Assembly (NCBI RefSeq): GCF_035582795.1
Contig: NC_134396.1
Coordinates: forward strand, 32,531,683-32,595,682
Direction: 5' to 3'
DNA: 64,000 nucleotides
From: Mycteria americana
Lineage: Eukaryota > Chordata > Aves > Ciconiiformes > Ciconiidae
Made by a program: the position numbers and the translations under genes. The notes under the pieces are model-generated. The model saw only the letters and a program-made list of their open reading frames with translations, ran no database searches and was not told the DNA's origin. This document shows positions 1-12,507 of the stretch, in pieces (within the stretch, counting starts at the first letter, position 1; each line of letters starts with the position of its first letter).

Positions 1-3000
1 TATGAACTTTGATATTTTTCTTTGACGTTTCCATTTTGGCCTTAGATGAAAGCAGTAGGTAGTCAATATTCGTCTTCTTTTGCTCTTAGCTAAGGTAACA
101 GTGACCTGTTCTTTGGATAGCACAGCTACTTTATTTTCTCATCAGTGTTTCAGTTTCCTTGCTAACCTCACATCCCATGTGCTGCTTGTGCTGATGCAGG
201 AATAAAAATTGATTGGGAGAAAATACCAAACCACTGTCATGATACTGACATTTTTTTGCTTGTAGAGAGTGTGGAAGTCCCATTATAGTGAATTAGTAAT
301 AATAAAGGATGAAGTTCATGAGATAATTCTGCACTGTAAGGAGAGAGTACTAGTTCAGTGTGAAGACCATTTCTGGCTGTCAGTTCTGCTGAAGTTATTG
401 ATAAAAATCTGCATTATGTATTTTGGATCAGTTGTCATCCACCTTGCTCTTTGATATGGTAGATAAAAAATACTTTCCATTCGACCTTGGTAGTGTTTAT
501 CATCTATATTATGCAAGTGCAATCAACTACTAGTCTGATTTAGCAAGTTTAAACAGTATATGTAAAATTATTGTTGTAACCCACCAGACAAAAATCAGTC
601 GTATTTGTATTTAAATGTATTTCTATAATAACTCTTGTACAGTAGGAATACAATAAAGTTATTTCCTTTCCTGAATTTTGTCTAACATTCATGATTTTAT
701 GGATATGCAAAACAGAAGGTCAAAATATAATGTCCCAAAATATTTGCTGCTGATAGCAACACCAACAGAGTTGAAGACAACAAGTGCACAAAACACTTTA
801 CAGACTCTGAGATGGTGTCAGAGTGTCACAACAAGAGCACCCTGTGCCGTTACTGACAGGCAACTTTTCATATCGATGCACAGTTGTTATTTCTTCAGCT
901 TCCTTGTGCTGACTGCTGAGAATCTCGATTGTTAAACTCACTTCCTATTTCTATTCTCTGGAAAAGTGTTGCCTCCTTTCAATCTGAACAGTTAACTGAT
1001 CCTCATGATTCAGCAATTATTTTTTATTTCACTTATGTTTTCCAGTAGATGGAAAACCTGAAGACAGAAGCAGGACTGCTGCAAAGCCATTCCTTGAGCA
1101 TAGCTAGAAAAGCTGCATGGATGTGCTGTTCCCCTTAGAATTTAAGTAATCATTCTTCTGCTCACAATCCCTTGCTTCTTTTGGTCAGCACTTTATCCTG
1201 AATCTCTTTCTTAGCTCTTCCTTTGAAAGACACACTAACAAGACTAATCTGACTGAGATGGTAATATCTTTTCCCCAAAGCTCCCTTAAACAGTGCCTTA
1301 GCTATCTCATTTTTGTATCAGTGTTTAGGCCACATTACTCAGTTTCCGCTCACACCTCTCCACGTGTTTGGAGTGTGCTGGCTTTCCATTGTTTCAGCTA
1401 TCTGTTCTCACAACTCAGCTTTATTGTTTCTTCTATTTACTCGGTGTGAAAAAGCATGATTACATTGCCCTGTGACTTTTCACTCAGCCTTTCTATACAA
1501 TAAAGCTATATTCCCTTTTGTTCCTTGCATCTGTCATAATTTGCTTATTACTAACCCTCCTGCCCTATTAACTCATCGTCCTGTGATGGGAACAAATTTA
1601 TAGTATTCTGTTGTTTTCAAATTTTATCTTGTTGGTTTAAAAAGAAAAACTTAAGAAAAACTGGTTGCATTTTTCATTTTCTTATCCTCAAAAGACAAAA
1701 ATGTATTTAGAAGAAATGTGAATTTTTATTTATATTTTTAAGGAGTAGATAATGATCCTGGATGTAAAAAACAATTAATCATTTGTCTGGTAAAGATAGG
1801 ATAAGAACTGAACTCCTAACCCCTTGTTGATGTAACATTTTGTTCCCTGCCCCTCCATGATAAGTGCCACTCCAAAGACTTCTATTATGGATACCATTTA
1901 TTTATTCTATATGTAGGTAGTAATGCTGGATCCATCCTTATTACCTGCACTTGTTGTACCACAAGTTGAACTGATTAATCTGTCTTAAAAGTCAGTGCAA
2001 ACCTTAACTACTCCCTAACAGTGACAACCACTAGTAACCATTGCAGTGGTCACTTTGCCCTGCAGAGAAAAGTCATCTCAACAGCTCTATGCCTGTGTTC
2101 CTTTGCTACCCCAAAATGAAAATAACATGTTTGCAGAAAGCTGAAGATGAATTTATGCTTGTACTCCATGTCTCAGCTTCAGAACAACTGGATCACCACA
2201 CCAAACCAGAACCTCTGCTACTTTCTTTCAGGGATCTGCTTGCAGTTCCCCCACTCAAAAATGAACACCAAAAGCATTGCTTTGAGTGAGACATGTAGCA
2301 CATCCAGTACACTAACCTATCTGAGGGGTGATGCTCACTGGATGGCACTTCAGTGATATCCCTTCCTGAATAGAGCTAGGAGCTACAATTACCAGGGGAG
2401 GCACCCCTCCTGCTGCTGGTGGCTCCCATCATTGCTTATGCAGGCATATTCAGTGGAAAGTGTTAGGGAAGTAAGTGGTAGTTTTAGCTATTGAATGGTC
2501 CTTGCAGTTGCAATGTGATCATTTTTCAGCTTGTTCAAATAGATGCTAATTTTTGCTTCTCATTGAAAGTTAAATGAGTGAATGGCAATCAGTTCTTTAA
2601 GAGATTATGGACAATGAGAAACCAGACATTTCATGAAAGGTCCAGTCCTCAAGGTTAAATAATTCTGAGGCAAGGGTTTAATATTTGGAAATACGTACTT
2701 CTGTGTCATATGAAAAAAACTGTGTTGAAAAATGTGTGGTGAAGTAGGAAACATATGAAGTTCCGATTAAAGTAAATTCAGTTTGGGAATATCAGTGGTC
2801 CAGAAGCAATCTCTTTACGCACAACTACATGGCCAAAGAGCTCTCTCATTTGCTGGGAGATCCCAGGCCACTACACTTGTTAGTTTGTTTTCAGCTTCTC
2901 TTCTGAAGCAAACTACCAATCTGCTGCTGACACAAAATCCAGGTGGGGTCAGGAATACGTCCTTCGGGAAAAACATTGTAAAATTGTGAAGAAACTGAAC

Positions 3001-6000
3001 TCTCAGCACAATCCTAACAGGCTTCATTCCTTCTTGGCAACTATCTGTGCCACAGATATACTTGGAGAAGAGGAAAACAGCTTCACATTATTTCAAGAAG
3101 TTTGGACTGAAACTGCATACATAGAAAACAGCACCTGAAGGGCCTGGCAGAGCCATCCACAGTGTGGCTCAAGCCCCTCTACACTTAAACAGTGTAGTCA
3201 AAACCCACTCTGTATCATTCAATCCCAGGGGTCAAGGTTTCTCTGCAATAGATGACTTAGGGTGTCATGACATAGCATGGTGGTTAAGAAAAAGAGGTTT
3301 GGGATTTTGCGGATTGTATCATTCAGAAATATAGTGTCGATTACTCCATTCTGTCTTCAGTCAGAATAAAATGTGGAATACAAATGGTAGATGGTGGGAA
3401 AATATAGAGGAAGGAGTGGGAAATCTCCACATTCTGTATACATCACATTAGTTAAACAGAAATACTGAGCCTCCTGACTGAAGTCCCAAGGACCAGGGTT
3501 TTCAGGTTTTTAAACAGCGTCATATATTGTCTCAACTTTTACAAGGGTTTTGGAGATACAGACCATGGAAGTCTGAGCACTCCAGCAAGCCAGCAGTCAG
3601 AACTCCAGGCAGAATTTTCTTCTTTCTTTTGCTTTGGTAAAACAGGATTTTTATTGACATTCTTTCTTTTGCCAAAAAAATCCTTATTAGGCCAGTGCAG
3701 TACTGTGGGGAGAACTCGCCAGCAGGAATTTTGCTTCAGGCTAAGTTCCACCCCCTAAACTAGAAATGCACCTCTAATGCTTCCAAAGGCATGGCATACT
3801 TCTTCCTGTGAATTCAAACAGCCCCTTGTCAATTGTGATTCCTTAACTCCTTATTCTGCATCTTTAAATATTACTGTACTGTACTGGAAATGCATGCTGG
3901 AAATGTAAGCAAATGATTTCTGCATAGTTCTGCAGTCATGTTGGTAAAAGGGTCACAGTACATTGTGTCACCCAGCCTTCGCTGAAGTCTGCTCTAATGC
4001 ATCTTGGGGGGATGTATTCCAAGATGTTCTTACCTCTAACTAGTTCAAATATGTCTAGTCATACTGTAGTCATTCCTTATCTCAGTGCAATAACAGATCA
4101 CTGAAATTAAGTACTTCTTGCCCTTACATTCTGCTCACACCTAGCCACTATGTAAGACAGCAAGTATAAAAGATTCCTTATATCCTACCTTGCATCGTTC
4201 CTGGAGAAGTCCCATATCCTCAGAGAAGAAGTACTGTAGCAGCCAGTTTTTTCCATTTGAAATCATCCATTCAAAGTCACCAAAGTCACTCAATTTTTGC
4301 AATGTTCACAGGCTAGAGCTCAAGGTTGCATGGCTGCAAGTTAAGCAGTAGTAGATATTTAACTTCAGCATTTAAGCACAGATTGTTTTAAATCTCTGGC
4401 AATGTCTTCAAAAGGCCTGTGTTTCAGGAGTCCTAGTTTCTATTGACTTCTATGTATCTCATTATCTTAGTTTCTTATTTACTTTGTTCTGCCACAGATC
4501 TCCTCTAAGGTTTCTAATTCACCACAATGTTACACTACTTTTATACTGAATCCACCGCTATGCTTAGCAAAATGGAGTAACACAGTGGTGTTATCAATTT
4601 TTAATGAATTTTTAATTTTAAAAGTTTGAATAATATCATTACCAAGTCATTTAACACATATAAAATAAAAGCACACAGACATGCCTTATACTGAGTTTAA
4701 GTCTGGAAATGTACCACCCTGTGAGTTGAAATCCGTGCAAAACTTTATAGCTCTTAGTGGTATAACAAAAAGCAGATGCAGAAGACAGTTCAGCAAGGCG
4801 AGTAAATCATTAACAGTCTGTGAACATGAAATTGCTTTATGAGAAGATTAAGGAACTCCCAGACATTGCTCAAATAAAACACCAATACAATTTTACTCTT
4901 AGAAGATAAAGAACAAAATTCATTCTTATTTATATTAGCACCTGAGCTTAAATTACAGTTAAAATCATCACACCGCCACTGCATCAGTATCACTTCACTG
5001 ATGTATTATTTATGTAAAGATCTGGCTAAGAGCAGGATTTCCAGATATCGCTCCTAAATATAGGCAGTGTTTAAGCTACATATCAACACACAGAGGTAGC
5101 TTTACAGTTGGGCTGTGTCTGTATAGTCTTGAATAGGGTTCTAGACATTTCTCATACAGATATAATAAAGACAACCACAGTAAGCAACTATGAATGAGCA
5201 CAGAAAAACATTCAGATGAAATCTCAAGGTATATATAGTAAAATTGACACTTCTACAGAAAGGATAGAAAGTATTTTCAATAGCTGCCACCTGCTTTATC
5301 TCCATTCTGTATTTCTAGAAAAGGGTGTTCCAACACCCCAGAAATACAATAATGTCCTTAAAAGGGTTGAGCAAAATGAACCTGATGAAAATTCCACAGT
5401 CAGCCTTGTTTTTCTAGAGCATGCTCAATCTGGTGCCCATGAATTCAGAATCCAGACTGAGCCTTTCCTTGAAAGTAGTGTCTCTTCATTGCCTCTTTTA
5501 TGGTCTCTTCTGCCATGACTCCTTATAAAGGTGAGGATCTCATCATGATGAAAAACTGGCAGTTTTAAACAAAGTAAAAAACATAGGCACAAATATAAGA
5601 GGTACGCTGCTCTGATGAACAAGTTGTGTAGGAACTTTTGTCGATGATGGGACAGTCATCCTTCCTCCCTCTCTGTGTTAGTGAATTCCAGGAGCCAACA
5701 ATACTCAGAACCATTGCTGAAAGCAGGAGAGTAAGGCATGGTAGGAGCACTTTAGACTGGAAAAACAGTAAATAGCACAAACAGCTATAACTTGTAATCC
5801 CTAATTCATCATTTATTTTTTATCATGTTTGATAACAGATATTAGTTTTCTCATTAAACTTTAATCTTCGATGTTGAGTAGAGAATGATCGCTAAAGAAG
5901 TTAAATAATCTTTTAAATTAATGGCAGTAAAAAGTATGGTAGCCTGAGCTCAAACTATCTTCAGGACTTTATGAAGCATCTTCTTTTAGCAGTATGTGTT

Positions 6001-9000
6001 TCTGTGTTTGAGGCAGGGAATTGTGAAAAGATGTACCTGCACATAGTGGAGATGAGAGGTTTTAGTACCCCAGAATGAAGGATTTCAGTAGTAATAGGCT
6101 GAGGGTGGGGAGGAACAGGACACCCATTCAACTGTATCTCTCCTGGGAGTCCAGGATCATGAAGTTAGAAGAACTGAGAATATTTTATTCTTCAGATTAG
6201 CAATGGCTGGGTAAGTGGAAATGGGAAATAGGAAGCAGGTCCCTATCTTATATATCACTACATGTCTCTGTCTCCTAGCCCTTGGTCAGGTAAGCCAATA
6301 CCACCTTTCTATTTACATATATTCAGAATACCTGGACTTTAAGGCTAAATGAATTTCACCCTTACTTTTTAATGAGGTTGAAAGTCCATGGGTTATAATG
6401 TATTATGTGCCTTAGTACAAAGGCAGTTTACTAAATATAGTTTAATGGAAAGCAAGGCTGCCTGCAGAATCCCTTCTTTTTTTCTTCTTTTTTTAATTTT
6501 TTTTTAAGATTTTGCCTTTGATATAGTGTTGGTACTTGGCCTTTATTCTTTAGATGTCTTCTTCAACCAAATAGTTTCTAAGCATTTTGAAATCTTCCAC
6601 TACATATAACAAACATTTATTACCTATTTAGTTGCAATGATGCATTCATGGAAGCTGCTTGGCTACCTGAGGCCAAAACTTTTGATTCATATGCAAGCAT
6701 ATACTTGAAAATCTATGCAAGAGTTTGGTTTTAGCAGCCCACTTGGTTTTTTTACTGACAATGGTCAGCCCTTGGTCTCTGGTTACAGTGTTTTTCAAAT
6801 TAATTTAAAAAGTTTCATTAAACCAGTGCTCATTCAGAAATTGCTCCTCTTATGACCAGAATTTACAGATACTAGATTGTTTGTATTAGAAAAGTTCACA
6901 TCCACTTGCTGTGCTAACTTGGTTAAATTAATGAGCATCAATTTAACAATACTGAAAAAAGAGAAACTTTAGACACTTTAGCAAAAGAATGGAAAAGAAA
7001 TGCTGACAATGAAATCTAATGAGATAAGGAAGTAGAGCCTGTAAATTAAAACCTAGGTAATAAAACTTAATGCACAAGAGTCCAAGTAAGTTAATCAGTA
7101 CATAATAAATCAGATTCTGTCTGCAGTATTCCACAACTAACCAGCAGTAATTAAACGGTATTCAGGATTACCTTGATGAGAACAAGCAGATTACTTTCAT
7201 TCACTCTTGTAAAGAACTCAAAATAGTTTGAATAGGAGAAGGAAGTGAACAGTTAGTAACATCTAACAAATTCCTTGGTTCAGAGCGTTTTCAAGATTTA
7301 ACAATCCAGTGAATACATTTTTATTCTAAATCTTCCACCTATTAATTTTTTTCTGTGAGAAAGAGTAGAAAATTTTTGGAGGAAGGAGGAAAGAGATATT
7401 TCAAAATGTAATTCCCTAGGAAGACAGCAGGTCTCAAGAAAACTCAACAGTATACACAAAAGTCATTAATTTCAACACCCCTGGTGAAACAGAAAATGAG
7501 GTACCTTAAAACCTCATTTGGACATAAAAATTTCACAGAATGAAATAAAGATTATAACAAATAGAGATTTTTATTATGAATATCAAAATAGCTCCAAAGG
7601 TGTATAAGAAAAAATTATGATGAAGAAAGGCATGAGACATTCTAACAGCAAAATATGAGAATAAAGGTAGTCTTTCTGATGAAGCAGTTACATTCTGGAA
7701 TTGCTTATTAGATGTGAGTGTTACAGGGGGAAGAAAGAAAAGAAAAGAACTCTGGTGGTGCAAGCTCCCTATTAAAGTGATAAATAATTTTAGCATATAT
7801 TTAAACTCAGAGAAAAATGTGGTTTCTAGGAACGAACCACAGCTTCTGTTGAACAGCTTGAGCAGAAAAACAAGCAAGCAAAGTCAGTTAAAGTAGGTGG
7901 GTTTGTTAAATATTTTTACTACATTTTAATATAAAAGTAATTTTCCTAATTAAACATGGGCCAACTCTTATCAAACCTTCCCGAGTCTCTTACTATTTAA
8001 AGAAGGTATGTGCAAGCCTTGCTTAAGCAATATTTACTGCACAGAAATTGGAATAGTTCAATTTTTAAGTACGGTCTTAATCCTCATAGTAAGTCAAACA
8101 TTCTTAATTTTTCTGCAGTAAGTCTTCATTCTAAATTGTATTCTACACAACTGCAAACTGACTTCTCAGTCTTGTCATTGGATGTAAAAAAGAGGAACTT
8201 ATCTCAGGTCAAGTTGTGTAAATGTTAACTGATTTGCTAAAATATAGTTAATTTCTACTTTGTCATGTGGTTTTTTTTCTGTTTCATATTAACAATTCTA
8301 AAACAACCATAGGATTTTCTTCCTTTGCTATTTTGATTTTCTTTTTTTAATGCCTAGTGACAATTTGAAACTCCTTGGTCAGCCACCAATATTAGAGGTG
8401 CACACATAGGCTAAGTGGTCCTTGCCGTGTCTGTAACAGTACCAATAGCACAACTGTAACTTAAGTCCAGCCTTTTCTTTGGTAAATATATGTTAGCTCA
8501 GAAATTAACACATTTAAGTCTCCCACATTTTGATACTGTCTCTTTTCTAACGTACACTGGCTGTTTACAGCTGATTAAGACCCTGTTTAAAACACTAAAA
8601 TGGAACAATAGACAGTAAAAGGCATAAAAACACTACACACTGCTCTTGCTCCTACAACTCCCACTGTCTTTGTTTTTCTGTTGGAGACAGAAAAAGATAA
8701 CCAGGAATAATTGCTGAGCTTTCTTTGCTTGACCTACTGTTACAATATCTGGAGTGTTAAATGAAAGTAACAATACCTGAAGGAGGAAAATAGAAGGATT
8801 TTAGGAAAGACAGATGTAACCTCAGAAGAAAAACAGTTGCAGCTACTAAGCATAGCCCTTTGTAAAATAAATAGTGATTATATCCATTGGATTGAGATGT
8901 CACTTCAGAGACCATCTGAAAAGTACCAATAACTATTAACAGAAAACTAAACTGCAAGAAGTTTCTCAGATAACGGTAAAAAATTTAACTTATTATTAAT

Positions 9001-11900
9001 GCTTGGGAATCTAACCAAAGCACTTTTGATAATGTAGCATAAAATCCAACCACATCTGCTTTCATTACCACAAAGCCTAAGGGCTTCATCATGATTACAC
9101 ATGCTATAAATTGAAATTATTCCACTGCTAGTCTGGATTTGCTAAGCATAGATGTAAATTAAATGAGAACTGAGCCCTAAATTACTTTATTTTCCTTTAT
9201 TCCAAAAAAGACACTGTTCACAAATACTGCCCTGACAAATCCTAAACATGTGCATAGCATTTCAAATGGTCAAAGTACACTATGAATGGTAATGAATTGG
9301 CAATATACAACTATTTACTGCTGCAATCTTTCAAGTAACTTGAGTAGATTTGAGGGAATTCAGCCATGAAAATAGGGCTGAATTCAATAATTTTTTACAA
9401 TGGAAATAGTGAATGGCTAAGAAGCAAAACACAACTTTTACTAAACATTTTGTAATAGTCTGTTATGTAATGTTTATAGTAGACACCATATTCATTGATC
9501 AGGAATAAATGCATTTATATGCAGGAATAAATGCATTTATATTAAAGATAGGCTGCAAGATAATTCATTTTAACAATTTATTAATCTAGTTTTGAAAGAG
9601 TTTATTAATGCCATTTGAAAGAAAACATAATACAAGAAGTACTGAGAATTAATCATGCATATACCGAAAATCTGCTGTTGATACCTCAATCATTAATGAA
9701 GCAATATAATGGAATCTCTATCGTACTTTTGAGAATAACGTTTAATTATGAAGAACAACATGTTAAAATGCCAATCAGAGAGCAAAATATGTCAGCTGAG
9801 GACACAGTCTTAAAAATCTTTGGGACTCAGTCAGTATTAATTCAGTCCACATGTCCCCTAGGAGCAGCAAAACTTCTTTCAATGCAGAAGTTCTTTTAAT
9901 ATAGAAAATAGCTGATGTGAGCAGTCATACTCAAGCAACATTTTTCTGATAAAGCCGCTGTCTTCAGGAAAACCTAAAACCCAGTGAAACATGAGAGTTC
10001 GTAAAGGTAATAAAAACCCACCCAAAAAAATGACTAAACAGTCAGCTAAATTAAATCTCTTTGGCCAGTAAAAGCTCTTCTTCAGGTTTATTATGGATAG
10101 TCATCCATAGAAGAAAATAGCAGCAGAAGAGGTTGTTTTATTCAGACACATTTATTCAGACACATTGCTGTCTTCAAAGACAGCAAGAATTAAAAAGGCA
10201 GCCCTTGAAAAAAAGCAGGGTTCATTTGTAGGAAGAAATAGAAGATAAATCTTCATGTGACAGGCTCTTTACACAGCTCAGTCAGCTCCAATTCAACCAA
10301 GCTCACCATGACAAGGTACAAATAGATCCCCTCACAGTTAACTCCTTTTTTCTTAACAATAAAAACGTCAGAACAACAAACTCCAAGACAGTACTTTAAG
10401 ACAGTAATTAACACAAACATTTCCAGGTAGAAGGACAGACAGATCCCACCTGCCCCAAGCAATTCTGATTGTCCCATTCTGTGCGTCCCAGTGAATCACC
10501 CGCTTCAGAGCCAACCTGTCGGCTCACATACTGCTGCAGTCTGAATAGTGCTGCACTCCAGGGGCTTTGTCCTCTATCCCTTCAGTATCCAACACTTCAT
10601 AAAACTCAGGCATTTTCCTGACTGCTCTGGTGCTGTTGTTTTCAGCTGCAAGGGCACGCGTTGTAAAAAGTAGCACAATGACTAAAGCATTTCCCGTAAA
10701 ATTGTCTGCTGTACTAACTTTCCAACAACTGGCAAAGACTCATCCATTACTTTTGTTTTGGGGGACACTTTTCTAGTTGAAATTTTTTACAGGACCATGA
10801 CTGTGAGTTTTGGAGCTAGAGATTTGTTGCTTGGCAACAAATTTAACAGTGTTGTGCCTAGAATTTTCCTAGACAACTTTTCCCCAGATTCATATATACA
10901 AATGTTTTATAGAAAATTGAACATTTAAACATTTTTCTCTCTCTTAATGAAAATCTGGCTTACAGTTAACATGGAGCATGTGCTAAAAGTTAGTATTTTC
11001 TTATCTAAGTGAGCATGCTAAATACTTCTTTTAGGATGGCAGATGTTTGCTGCTTACCTTAATTTCCAATATAGATCAAGTTAAACTAAACTGTACTTTT
11101 AAAGTTACATACATGTGATAAAATGGGTATCTTACCACTGAAGTGCAACAGACATGTAGTTCATTTCAGGAGGCTGTTTTGTCCTGAAAAAAGTTTAATA
11201 AAAATAGTATATTGTATGACACAATTGTTGCCTCTCCTCCAAAATGACATACATTGTTTCACTGCCGTGGACATAGATATGCCTGAAATAAACGCATAAT
11301 ATATGACACACCTGTAGATTCAGTCATGCCAGACATCATTTAGAGGATGGACTTGTTTGAAGTCCCTAAATTCCTGTTAGCTTGACTCGGTGACTGCTGG
11401 TACATTTTACAGCAGAATGAAGACCAAAAGTGATGGACAAGTGCCTTCATCCTCCACTGATCTGCAAACGATTGAGTCAAAAGGTGATGAGTAATATGAC
11501 AATTTCTCCATATGTTAACTTCCCCTCTGCAGAGTGCATTACTATCTACCAGGAGATATTCAGCTTTTTGAGCATAATATTACACCACATTTTTGTTTCT
11601 CAGGAATCCACACTAGAACTAATGAAGACACAAAGGGTGTTAAAATATTTTCAAACTGTGAAAGCACATGCAATCCAAATAGCAAAAAATCATGCCTATA
11701 AAATGTAATCACCTCTCGTTATAAAGTCCTGACCTTGTTCCGCTGCTGGAGTAGTTTAACAGTAACATGGCTAAACTCATTGAGTTGTGCTGATGTAAAG
11801 CTGGTATGACATTACCTTCAGGCACAAGTCCACGTTGAGTGCTGATAACTATTTTAGAGCTTTCCACACTCCAAGGCTAGAAAAACAAAGATGTAAAAAG
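1..11900. other. Intergenic, no gene recognised
   Basis: AT-rich sequence with only short open frames on both strands, none resembling a known protein. The one structure noted is a 22-base tandem duplication at 9499-9542. T-rich stretches occur at 6477-6508. No LTR, recognisable CR1 3' end or RNA gene was seen. Confidence 0.6.
9499..9542. repeat. 22-base tandem duplication
   Basis: The unit CAGGAATAAATGCATTTATA (with flanking bases) occurs twice in direct succession, the copies being identical over 21 of 22 bases, so the duplication is fairly recent. Confidence 0.93.
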
Positions 11901-11905
11901 GGCTT

Positions 11906-12502
11906 TGTTGTGGTTTAACCCCAGCCAGCAACTGAGCCCCACACAGACGCTTGCTCACTCCGCCCCCCCCGGTGGGGTGGGAGAGAGAATCAGAAGAGTA
12001 AAAGTGAGAAAACTCGTGGGTTGAGATAAAGACAGTTTAATACGGAAAGCAAAAGCCCCTCACGCAAGCAAAGCAAAGCAAGGAATTCCTTCACTGCTTC
12101 CCATGGGCAGGCAGGTGTTCAGCCATCTCCAGGAAAGCAGGACTCCATCACGCGTAATGGTTACTTTGAAGACAAACACCATCACTCCGAACGTCCCCCC
12201 CTTCCTTCTTCTTCCCCTGCTTTATATGCTGAGCATGATGCCGTATGGTATGGAATAACCCTTCACTCAGTTGGGGTCAGCTGTCCCAGCTGTGTCCCCT
12301 CCCAGCTTCTTGTGCCCCCCCAGCCCACTCGCTGGTGGGGTGGGGTGAGAAGCAGGAAAGGCCTTGACTCTGTGTCAGCACTGCTCAGCAGCAACTAAAA
12401 CATCCCTGTGTTATCAGCACTGTTTCCAGCACAAATCCAAAACATAGCCCCGTACTAGCTATTATGAAGAAAATAAACTCTATCCCAGCCAAAACCATCA
12501 CA
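11906..12502 (-). mobile_element. Solo LTR of an avian endogenous retrovirus, ERVL-like, complete
   Basis: 597 bases whose reverse complement begins TGTGATGGTTTTGGCTGGGA and ends GGTTAAACCACAACA, the ends of the LTR family also seen at 54216-54815. A perfect 5-bp target duplication GGCTT flanks it (11901-11905 and 12503-12507). Read on the minus strand, a TATA box (ATATAAA, 12221-12227) precedes a polyadenylation signal ATTAAA (12036-12041) and the conserved stretch TCTTTATCTCAACCCACGAG. No internal retroviral genes adjoin it, so it is a solo LTR left by recombination between two LTRs. Five-base duplications suit ERVL-type elements. The ERVL label is an inference. Confidence 0.92.
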
Positions 12503-12507
12503 GGCTT

